Part shown: in pieces, positions 1 through 5,453 of the stretch
Layout of the letters: every line of letters starts with the position of its first letter
Numbering within the stretch: the stretch's first letter is position 1
Source of the DNA: an uncultured Curvibacter sp.
GTDB lineage: Bacteria > Pseudomonadota > Gammaproteobacteria > Burkholderiales > Burkholderiaceae
DNA: 6,058 nucleotides
Direction: 5' to 3'
Assembly (NCBI GenBank): GCA_946481355.1
Contig: CAMLNH010000177.1
Coordinates: 1 to 6,058 of the forward strand
Program-made: the position numbers and the translations under genes
The notes under the pieces: generated by a model
Told to the model about the DNA's origin: nothing
Seen by the model: only the letters and a program-made list of their open reading frames with translations
Database searches by the model: none

Positions 1-121
1 CTCGGTCCTTAGTGGGTCAGATTTCGGCGGAATTCAACACACTGGCGCCATGGAGCCGATGGATCATTTACAAATGGAATTGGACGCTGCGGGCTTTAAC
101 GTGGAAGCAATGAAACGCTAG
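1..121 (+). CDS. C-terminal fragment of an unrecognised protein, cut by the window edge
   Basis: A frame is open from base 2 to a TAG stop at 119-121, giving about 39 residues that end in LDAAGFNVEAMKR. The composition is ordinary for a soluble protein (acidic and amphipathic, with several Met). A second plus frame is open to a TGA at 111-113, but it carries many tryptophans and looks less natural. I do not recognise the family and assign no function. The stop lies only 3 bases from the end of darG, so the two genes would converge tail to tail. Base composition resembles the darTG stretch rather than the GC-rich genes to the right, so it may belong to the same acquired segment. With so little sequence it could also be non-coding. 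Confidence 0.4.
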   Translation, partial: SVLSGSDFGGIQHTGAMEPMDHLQMELDAAGFNVEAMKR

Positions 122-124
122 AGC

Positions 125-1243
125 TCAAGCAAGCTCCATCATTGAACTGCTGGGTCGGACCCGTATCCAGCCCAGCAAAGCCAGATTTCGAATGGCCTCA
201 GCTACCGCTTGTTTTTTTGCCGGCTCTTGCCAAGTCTTCTTCCATTCAAGAATGTAGTCATAGATCTGCTGCTCCTCTATATCAGCATTTCTATTCCCCT
301 TTTTCAATTGTCGACTTGCAAACAAGGCAGTGAGAACTTCTTCCGCTTGTTCAGTGTCCTTGATACGACTGAACAGATCGACCGTTTTATCAATCGATTT
401 GCGATGCCGTTCTATTTCGCTCGAAAACTTTACCCGCTCTTTTGCGAATTGCTCACCGACATGCAAAGCAACCATGCGCCCAAGAGGTTTCTCCAGAAGC
501 CAATTTCTGTTAGCAAAATCATGCAACGCTGGTTTGACATCAGCCGAAAATGGGCCGTAACTCCCCTTACCAAACTCGAATCCTGTCGGCACACCTAATT
601 CTGTGACAACGTAGCATATCTTCTGAAAAATCGTTCGCCCCACAGGAGGAGCATGCGGCTGATCCTCAAGCTCCTTTAAAACCTCAATCAAGGCGATCCA
701 GCCGGGGTTCATTTTTTCCATCCGCCGACCCTTGCCCTCAAGAGAAAGCTGTGTCGGGGCCGCAAGAAATTCTGTTTTTAGCTCGGCGCTCGGCGTCCCA
801 TACGGAGCGAATACCTCTATATCAATAGGCAACTTGTGAAGCCTCTGATAAATCAATGGACCGACTTCGGACCACTCCAAGCCGCCGTTGCCACATCCGA
901 GTGGGGGCATCGATATGCTCTTGATGCCCCATTGCTCGTAGTGTTCAGCGAGGTAAGACAAGCCTTTTTCAATATCACTAAGCCGCGAGGCGGAACGCCA
1001 GTGATCTTTAGTCGGGAAGTTTAGAATTTTGGCCCCGGTCATATCTTCATAGACGTACGGCTCCCCCAGCCTGACTAATTTGCGCTCGCATCGGCGCACG
1101 TAGTCCTCATACATCCCCGGGAAACGCTGCTTGAATTGGAGCGCAATCCCTTTACCCATAACCCCAACGCAGTTGACGGTATTCACCAGCGTTTGAGCAT
1201 CGCTGCTGAACATGTCTCCAATGATTGCCTTAAAGGTACCCAT
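125..1243 (-). CDS. darG: DarG: macrodomain DNA ADP-ribosyl glycohydrolase antitoxin
   Basis: This is the antitoxin of a DarTG module. In characterised members the N-terminal macrodomain removes ADP-ribose from DNA, and the C-terminal domain binds and blocks DarT. The 372-residue protein shows both parts. The macrodomain spans about 1-155, with VNTVNCVGVMGKGIALQFK at 20-38 (ADP-ribose-binding Asn24 and glycine loop), NFPTKDHWR at 75-83 and the PPLGCGNGGL loop at 113-122. Lys79 sits where characterised DarG proteins carry their catalytic lysine. From about 180 a second domain runs to the end, with FQKICYVVTELG and GSYGPFSADVKPAL, the pattern typical of DarG C-termini and reminiscent of SocA/DUF4065-like folds. 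Length matches the family. The ATG lies 4 bases after the darT stop and lacks a clear Shine-Dalgarno sequence, so translational coupling to darT is likely. GC content is well below that of the genes right of base 1900. Confidence 0.93.
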   Translation of the reverse strand: MGTFKAIIGDMFSSDAQTLVNTVNCVGVMGKGIALQFKQRFPGMYEDYVRRCERKLVRLGEPYVYEDMTGAKILNFPTKDHWRSASRLSDIEKGLSYLAEHYEQWGIKSISMPPLGCGNGGLEWSEVGPLIYQRLHKLPIDIEVFAPYGTPSAELKTEFLAAPTQLSLEGKGRRMEKMNPGWIALIEVLKELEDQPHAPPVGRTIFQKICYVVTELGVPTGFEFGKGSYGPFSADVKPALHDFANRNWLLEKPLGRMVALHVGEQFAKERVKFSSEIERHRKSIDKTVDLFSRIKDTEQAEEVLTALFASRQLKKGNRNADIEEQQIYDYILEWKKTWQEPAKKQAVAEAIRNLALLGWIRVRPSSSMMELA

Positions 1244-1247
1244 GAGG

Positions 1248-1829
1248 TTATCGAAAATAGAAATCTGGGTTGACTACGACAGGAAGCGTAAAACCCGTTT
1301 GATTTAATCTTATCAACGCTGCATCGTCAACAACGTAAGCGCTTGTGATGAAGTTGGCTGGGACTTGATGTGGCACCAAAACTTCAGCGCATTTACGCGA
1401 TTTATGACGCCACTCCCTGATCTGGTCGTCAGGATGCGTCCAGTCACGTGCGAAAATATCATCAAAGTCGAGCAATCGCCACTGCTCAAGTGAATAGAAG
1501 CGAACGTATTTGCTGCCTGCATTCTGGTCTGTAATCACCGTTCCATGCAAGCTCAAAGCCTGGGTCGAAATCCTAAGGACACATACGTCCTCGTTTCGAC
1601 GAACCGATAGCATCGGATTTCGTGCGTGAAAATACAAGTTTGCGTATTGATGAAGCCTTAACCCTCCCGGTACCGTCTTCACGTCGCGGCGATCCTGCAC
1701 AGCTTGCATTGCAACACTGTGATGCCGCAACTGGGCTGCCCGCTCATGCGACAGTATCCCGTGCTGCAGTACCGATGCGATATTCGCAATCGGCATGATG
1801 CAGTGCAGCTCAGTTACTCGAGAATCCAT
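1248..1829 (-). CDS. darT: DarT: DNA ADP-ribosyltransferase toxin (DUF4433)
   Basis: The family uses NAD+ to ADP-ribosylate bases in DNA, which blocks replication; the system acts as a toxin-antitoxin and anti-phage defence. The 193-residue protein shows family hallmarks: an N-terminal ELHCIMPIANIASVLQHGIL segment (His9 as probable NAD+ contact), DRRDVKTVPGG at 46-56 with Arg47/Arg48 where characterised DarTs have an essential Arg, YANLYFHARNPML at 62-74, ITDQNA at 99-104 and KCAEVLVP at 146-153, with Glu149 as the likely catalytic glutamate. The protein is compact but appears complete. Pairing with a macrodomain antitoxin points to the DarT2 type, which modifies thymidine in characterised cases; the target base here is inferred only. 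It is first in the darT-darG operon. The start is the ATG at 1829; an out-of-frame ATG lies 10 bases upstream and no strong ribosome binding site is visible, which may keep toxin output low. Confidence 0.92.
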   Translation of the reverse strand: MDSRVTELHCIMPIANIASVLQHGILSHERAAQLRHHSVAMQAVQDRRDVKTVPGGLRLHQYANLYFHARNPMLSVRRNEDVCVLRISTQALSLHGTVITDQNAGSKYVRFYSLEQWRLLDFDDIFARDWTHPDDQIREWRHKSRKCAEVLVPHQVPANFITSAYVVDDAALIRLNQTGFTLPVVVNPDFYFR

Positions 1830-1883
1830 CGCTGTTCATCCGAACTTACTTTCTGGCGCTTTAACAGAAGAAAAGCGAACAGT

Positions 1884-2720
1884 CTAAGTCTTTTCCAATA
1901 CGTCCATTTCTCGCCCCAAAACCTCTAGCGCTCGTCCCACTTCTTCGTCAACCTTAAACGCCAACACAGAGTCCGCCCGCGTGCGCCCCCGGTTCACCGC
2001 CACCACAGGCTTGCCCACCGCCAACGCCTCCTCAACAAAGCGGTAACCCGAATACACCATCAGCGAAGACCCGGCCACGAGCACGGCGTCGGCCTGGGCC
2101 AGCGCCTCCCGCACCGCCGCTACACGCTCCCGCGGCACGCTCTCGCCGAAGAACACCACATCAGGCTTGAGCATGCCGCCGCAGGCGGGGCAGTCCGGCA
2201 CCTCAAAGGCCGCGAAATCCCGCCCCTCCAGATCGGCGTCCCCATCGGCCAGACTGCGCGCATCCAGCGCCAGCCAGTCTGGGTTGCGCGTCATCAATTC
2301 ATCCTGCAGCGCACGGCGCGGCGTACGCACACCGCAGCCCATGCAGCACACGGTATCGATGCGACCATGCAGGTCCACCACCTTCGTGCTGCCCGCGGCC
2401 TGGTGCAGGCCGTCGACGTTCTGCGTCACGAGCAAACCGATACGCCCCGCGCGCTCCAGCTGCGCCAACGCATGGTGCGCGGCCGTGGGCTGCGCATGGG
2501 CCATGGTGCGCCAGCCCAGCATGCTGCGGGCCCAGTAGCGCTTGCGCGCCACCGGGTCACCGGTGAAGACGTGGAAGCGCATGGGCTCGCGCTGTTTCCA
2601 GGCGCCGTTCTCGTCGCGGTAATCGGGGATGCCGGCGGCGGTGCTGCAGCCGGCCCCGGTGATGACGAGCAGGCGCGGGTGCTTGTGTACGAAATCGATC
2701 AGGGGCTGCAGCTCGGGCAT
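1884..2720 (-). CDS. Sir2-family NAD+-dependent protein deacetylase (sirtuin, class II-like)
   Basis: Sirtuins remove acyl groups from lysines using NAD+, releasing nicotinamide and O-acyl-ADP-ribose; a cytoplasmic protein is expected. From the ATG at 2720 it is 278 residues, normal for proteobacterial SIRT4-like enzymes. Visible signatures are the NAD+ motif GAGCSTAAGIPDYRD at 22-36, TQNVDGLH at 99-106, catalytic His118 in VVDLHG, zinc-binding Cys126/Cys129 (CCMGC) with Cys177/Cys180 (CPACGG), the GSSLMV nucleotide-binding segment at 217-222 and AVNRG at 241-245. The frame stays open upstream to an ATG at 2888, but a longer start would run through the divergent tetR promoter and add a non-conserved tail, so 2720 is preferred. 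No clear ribosome binding site precedes it. It is divergent from tetR and codirectional with darTG, 54 bp upstream. Base composition drops over its last ~30 codons, close to the edge of the low-GC segment. Substrate unknown. Confidence 0.9.
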   Translation of the reverse strand: MPELQPLIDFVHKHPRLLVITGAGCSTAAGIPDYRDENGAWKQREPMRFHVFTGDPVARKRYWARSMLGWRTMAHAQPTAAHHALAQLERAGRIGLLVTQNVDGLHQAAGSTKVVDLHGRIDTVCCMGCGVRTPRRALQDELMTRNPDWLALDARSLADGDADLEGRDFAAFEVPDCPACGGMLKPDVVFFGESVPRERVAAVREALAQADAVLVAGSSLMVYSGYRFVEEALAVGKPVVAVNRGRTRADSVLAFKVDEEVGRALEVLGREMDVLEKT

Positions 2721-2793
2721 GCCCGGATTGTCCGCGCGAGCCCCTGCCGCGTCAGGTGCGGGGATATGTCCCAGCCTGGCAGACACCGCCGCC

Positions 2794-2822
2794 TTGCACT
2801 GGGCCGGACATTCATGTATGAT
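2794..2822 (+). promoter_or_regulatory. Sigma70-type promoter of the tetR gene
   Basis: TTGCAC at 2794-2799 and TATGAT at 2817-2822 are separated by exactly 17 bases, matching the -35 and -10 consensus at 4 of 6 and 5 of 6 positions. Transcription would begin about 7 bases after the -10 box, near 2829, almost on the ATG at 2830. The -10 box overlaps the inverted repeat at 2818-2831, an arrangement expected for autorepression. Prediction from sequence only. Confidence 0.55.
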
Positions 2823-2831
2823 GACCGTCAT
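2818..2831. promoter_or_regulatory. Candidate TetR operator 1, at the tetR start
   Basis: ATGATGACCGTCAT contains a perfect 11-base inverted repeat, ATGAC-C-GTCAT, at 2821-2831. The 14-base sequence recurs in opposite orientation at 3462-3475 with one mismatch, upstream of the SDR-MDR operon. It overlaps the -10 box and the predicted transcription start of tetR. TetR-family regulators usually bind palindromes in their own promoter, so autoregulation is the simplest reading. Confidence 0.55.
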
Positions 2832-3423
2832 GCGAAAAACAGCCACCACCGCCCGCGCCGCCGCCAAGGAGGCCACCCACGAGCGCATCGTGGCTGTGGC
2901 CGCACGTGCGATCCGGCGCAGCGGTTATGACGGCACCGGCGTGGCGGACATCATGAAAGAGGCCGGCCTGACGCACGGCGCCTTCTATGCCCACTTCAGC
3001 TCCCGCGAGGCCATGCTGGCCGAGGCGGCGGGCCAGGCCTGCGCGGAAGCCGCGGCCGGCGTGGCGGACGTGGTGGCCGCAGTCCCCCCCGGCCAGGCGC
3101 TGGCCGCCATGCTCAGCGCCTACCTCTCCCGCGAGCGCGTCGAGCAGGTGGAGCACGGCTGCCCCCTGGCGGCCCTGGGCTCTGAAACGGGGCGCCAGGT
3201 GCCCGAGGTGCGCCGCGTGGCCACCCGGCACATCAAGGAAATGATCGACCTGATAGCCCGCCAGTCACCGGACTGGGGACAGCCCGGCGCCCATGAACGG
3301 GCGCTCGTGACGCTCTCCACCATGGTCGGCGCCCTGATGCTGGCCCGTGCCGTCGATGAGCCGGCGCTGTCGGACAGCCTGCGCCTGGCCGCCTTTCAGC
3401 ACCTGAACACTGCCATGCACTGA
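2830..3423 (+). CDS. TetR/AcrR-family transcriptional regulator
   Basis: This is a one-component DNA-binding regulator, probably a repressor of itself and of the downstream reductases. From the ATG at 2830 it is 197 residues, usual for the family. The N-terminal helix-turn-helix covers about 16-65: THERIVAVAARAIRRSGYDG, then TGVADIMKEAGLTHGAFYAHF, with the typical recognition helix (GLTHGAFYAHF) followed by SSREAMLAEA. The remainder is the variable all-helical ligand-binding and dimerisation domain, including EHGCPLAALGSE, a cysteine-containing motif seen in many TetR proteins. In-frame ATGs also occur at 2818 and 2821, but both fall inside the predicted -10 box and have no ribosome binding site. 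The ATG at 2830 sits at the predicted transcription start, implying a leaderless mRNA. It is divergent from the sirtuin (109 bp) and followed after 130 bp by the SDR gene. The ligand is unknown. Confidence 0.9.
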   Translation: MRKTATTARAAAKEATHERIVAVAARAIRRSGYDGTGVADIMKEAGLTHGAFYAHFSSREAMLAEAAGQACAEAAAGVADVVAAVPPGQALAAMLSAYLSRERVEQVEHGCPLAALGSETGRQVPEVRRVATRHIKEMIDLIARQSPDWGQPGAHERALVTLSTMVGALMLARAVDEPALSDSLRLAAFQHLNTAMH

Positions 3424-3461
3424 AGCGCCCCTTCAACGCGGTCTTTTTTTCGCCCCAATAT

Positions 3462-3475
3462 ATGACGATCATCAT
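3462..3475. promoter_or_regulatory. Candidate TetR operator 2, upstream of the SDR-MDR operon
   Basis: ATGACGATCATCAT is the reverse complement of the site at 2818-2831 except for one base (13 of 14 identical). It lies 78 bases before the SDR start codon and within an AT-richer patch of the 130-bp tetR-SDR gap (3424-3553). TATATG next to it at 3459-3464 could serve as a -10 box, but I see no convincing -35 element. The rest of the gap holds a run of seven T at 3444-3450 and otherwise nothing I recognise. Confidence 0.5.
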
Positions 3476-3542
3476 GCCAAATTTGCGCAACACAGCGCGG
3501 CCCGCCAGACCGGCCACCGCGTTCCCCCACCCATCCACTGAC

Positions 3543-3547
3543 GGAGA
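3543..3547 (+). promoter_or_regulatory. Ribosome binding site of the SDR gene
   Basis: GGAGA lies 6 bases before the ATG at 3554, a good Shine-Dalgarno match that fixes this start. It contrasts with tetR, darT and darG, which have no comparable site. Confidence 0.75.
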
Positions 3548-3553
3548 AATCTC

Positions 3554-4369
3554 ATGAACTCGCAGAAAAAAGTAGCCCTCGTGACCGGGGCCTCATCGGG
3601 CATCGGCCTGGCCACGGCGGAACGGCTCGCGCAGGCGGGCTACAAGGTCTACGGCACCAGCCGACGCGGCGGCGCAGCGGGCAGCGGACGGCCCTTCGGG
3701 ATGCTGGCCCTGGACGTGAACCGCGACGACTCGGTGGACGCCGCCGTCCGGGAGCTGGTGCAGCGCGAGGGCCGCATCGACCTGCTGGTCAACAACGCCG
3801 GCTTCGGGATAGCGCCCGCTGGCGCGGAAGAAAGCTCGATGGCGCAGGCGCGTGCGATCTTCGAGACCAATTTCTTCGGGCTGGTGCGGGTGACGCGTGC
3901 CGTCGTGCCGCAGATGCGCCAGCAGGGCCGTGGGCGCATCATCAACATCGGCTCGGTGCTGGGCTTCCTGCCCATGCCCTATATGGCCCTCTACTCCGCC
4001 ACCAAACACGCCGTGGCCGGCTATTCCGAGTCACTCGACCAGGAACTGCGCACCCAGGGCATCCGGGTCTCGGTGGTCGAGCCCGCCTACATCAACACAC
4101 CCTTCGACGCCAACCTGCTGCAGCCCGATGCCCCGCTGGACCTTTACCATGCGATACGCGTGGGCGTGGAGAAACGGGTGAAGGAGGTGATGGTGAGCGC
4201 CGACGGCCCCGAGGTGGTGGCCGAGATGGTGCTGAAGGCGGCCACGGCCGCGCAGCCCAGCACCCACTATGCGCCCGGCATGGCCAAACGCCTGCGCATG
4301 CTGCGCCGTTTTGCGCCGGCCAGTGTGGTGCAGGCGGGCGTGCGCAAAGACCTGCGTCTCAGCGCGTAG
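3554..4369 (+). CDS. SDR-family NAD(P)-dependent oxidoreductase
   Basis: This is a classical short-chain dehydrogenase/reductase, a soluble enzyme that reduces or oxidises a carbonyl/alcohol pair with NAD(P)(H). The 271-residue protein has the full set of motifs: the Rossmann glycine motif TGASSGIG at 11-18, Asp54 in LDVN, NNAG at 80-83, Asn106 in ETNFFG, Ser134 in INIGS and the catalytic pair Tyr147/Lys151 in YSATK. Arg37 and Arg38 after the second strand (GTSRR) favour NADP(H). PAYINTPF at 177-184 follows as the usual substrate-loop region. Length and C-terminus are normal for the group of classical SDRs often annotated only as oxidoreductases. The substrate cannot be read from the sequence. 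It is first in a two-gene operon with the MDR enzyme 29 bp downstream, behind a TetR gene and a candidate TetR operator. Confidence 0.92.
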   Translation: MNSQKKVALVTGASSGIGLATAERLAQAGYKVYGTSRRGGAAGSGRPFGMLALDVNRDDSVDAAVRELVQREGRIDLLVNNAGFGIAPAGAEESSMAQARAIFETNFFGLVRVTRAVVPQMRQQGRGRIINIGSVLGFLPMPYMALYSATKHAVAGYSESLDQELRTQGIRVSVVEPAYINTPFDANLLQPDAPLDLYHAIRVGVEKRVKEVMVSADGPEVVAEMVLKAATAAQPSTHYAPGMAKRLRMLRRFAPASVVQAGVRKDLRLSA

Positions 4370-4387
4370 ACGCACCCCACCTTGCAC

Positions 4388-4392
4388 GAGGA
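4388..4392 (+). promoter_or_regulatory. Ribosome binding site of the MDR gene
   Basis: GAGGA lies 6 bases upstream of the ATG at 4399, inside the 29-bp gap after the SDR stop. It supports the chosen start and independent translation initiation within the operon. Confidence 0.7.
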
Positions 4393-4398
4393 AAGACC

Positions 4399-5400
4399 AT
4401 GAAAGCATTTGTACTGGAGCGCTACGGCAAAAAGAGTGCCCTGCAGTCCGCAGAGCTGCCGGTTCCGGCGCTGCGCGATGACGAGGTCCTGGTCGAAGTG
4501 CATGCCGCGGGTGTGAACCTGCTGGACGCCAAGATCCGGCATGGTGAGTTCAAGCTCATCCTGCCCTATCGCCTGCCGCTCATCCTGGGCCACGACGTGG
4601 CCGGGGTGGTGGTGCAGGTCGGCCCGGGTGTGCGGCAATTCAAACCGGGCGACGAGGTCTATGCGCGCGTCGATGATTTCCGGATCGGCACCTTTGCCGA
4701 ATTCGTCGCGGTCCGCGAAGCCTCGCTGGCCTTCAAGCCCGCCCATCTCTCCATGGTGGAGGCCGCGTCCATTCCGCTGGTGGGCCTGACGGCATGGCAG
4801 GCGCTGGTGGAGCAGGCCAACCTGAAAAAAGGGCAGAAGGTCTTCATCCAGGCGGGTTCCGGCGGTGTGGGCACCTTTGCCATCCAGCTGGCCAAACATC
4901 TGGGTGCGACGGTGGCCACGACGACGAGCGCGGGCAACACCGCGCTCGTGCAGGGCCTGGGCGCCGACGTGGTGGTCGACTACCGGACGCAGGACTTCGA
5001 AGCGGCCCTGCACGACTACGACGTGGTGCTGCACAGCCAGGATGGCGCCGCCCTGGCCAAATCGCTGCGCGTGCTCCAGGCGGGGGGCCAGCTCATCTCC
5101 ATCTCCGGGCCACCCGACCCGGCCTTCGGCCAGGCGATTGCGGCCTCCGGCTTCCTGCGCCTGGTCATGCGGCTGCTGAGTGCCAGTGTCCGGCGCAAGG
5201 CCAAAAGCCGGGGCATAGGTTACAGCTTCCTCTTCATGAAGGCGAACGGCGCCCAGCTGCAGGAGATCACCCGTCTGATCGAGGCCGGTGCCATCCGCCC
5301 CGTGGTGGACCAGGTCTTCCCCTTCGAGGCCACCAACGAGGCCCTGGCCTACGTTCAAGCCGGCCGGGCCAAGGGCAAGGTCGTCATCCAGGTCAAGTGA
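4399..5400 (+). CDS. Zinc-less MDR-family NADP-dependent oxidoreductase (quinone oxidoreductase-like)
   Basis: This is a medium-chain dehydrogenase/reductase of the QOR-like type, which typically reduces quinones or the C=C bond of enones/enals with NADPH. The 333-residue protein has an N-terminal GroES-like domain (about 1-125, with HAAGVNLLDAKIR at 35-47 and GHDVAGVV at 64-71) and a Rossmann domain with the motif GSGGVGTFAIQLAK at 153-166. The cysteines that bind catalytic or structural zinc in alcohol dehydrogenases are absent, which places it among zinc-independent members. The C-terminal PVVDQVFPFEATNEALAYVQ and GRAKGKVVIQV segments are standard for QORs. The gene is complete and ends just before a terminator. 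Pairing with an SDR under a TetR regulator suggests an inducible detoxification or catabolic step on a carbonyl compound. That is inference; the substrate is unknown. Confidence 0.92.
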   Translation: MKAFVLERYGKKSALQSAELPVPALRDDEVLVEVHAAGVNLLDAKIRHGEFKLILPYRLPLILGHDVAGVVVQVGPGVRQFKPGDEVYARVDDFRIGTFAEFVAVREASLAFKPAHLSMVEAASIPLVGLTAWQALVEQANLKKGQKVFIQAGSGGVGTFAIQLAKHLGATVATTTSAGNTALVQGLGADVVVDYRTQDFEAALHDYDVVLHSQDGAALAKSLRVLQAGGQLISISGPPDPAFGQAIAASGFLRLVMRLLSASVRRKAKSRGIGYSFLFMKANGAQLQEITRLIEAGAIRPVVDQVFPFEATNEALAYVQAGRAKGKVVIQVK

Positions 5401-5406
5401 AACCAT

Positions 5407-5432
5407 AAAAAACGGCGCCCGCAGGCGCCGTT
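5407..5432 (-). terminator. Intrinsic terminator between the reductase operon and glcB
   Basis: A perfect 9-bp stem, AACGGCGCC (5411-5419) and GGCGCCGTT (5424-5432), with a 4-base loop is flanked by A residues at 5407-5412. On the minus strand these read as a T-run directly after the GC-rich hairpin, a textbook rho-independent terminator for glcB. On the plus strand the hairpin is followed by TTGTCTCCTC, a weaker tail, so it may also partly terminate the SDR-MDR transcript coming from the left. Confidence 0.85.
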
Positions 5433-5453
5433 GTCTCCTCAGGTCCTGGTGCT

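Noticed and set aside
3..113. Alternative plus-strand frame ending at 111-113
   Set aside because: It is open but unusually rich in Trp and less protein-like than the frame ending at 119-121. A short open stretch alone is weak evidence.
1830..1883. Promoter for darT in the sirtuin-darT gap
   Set aside because: I found only poor matches such as TTAGAC-16-GTTAAA on the minus strand, too weak to annotate. Expression may come from readthrough or an atypical promoter.
2721..2888. N-terminal extension of the sirtuin to the ATG at 2888 or 2831
   Set aside because: The extra residues match no sirtuin motif, the region contains the tetR promoter and candidate operator, and the extension would overlap the tetR coding start.
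3421..3450. Possible terminator after tetR (TGAAG/CTTCA stem, then seven T)
   Set aside because: The stem is only 5 bp and is separated from the T-run by 8 bases, so it is not a credible intrinsic terminator.
4267..5406. A 379-codon minus-strand open frame across the MDR gene
   Set aside because: It is antisense to a clearly conserved oxidoreductase, is rich in His/Gly/Gln without domain motifs, and is explained by the high GC content suppressing stop codons.
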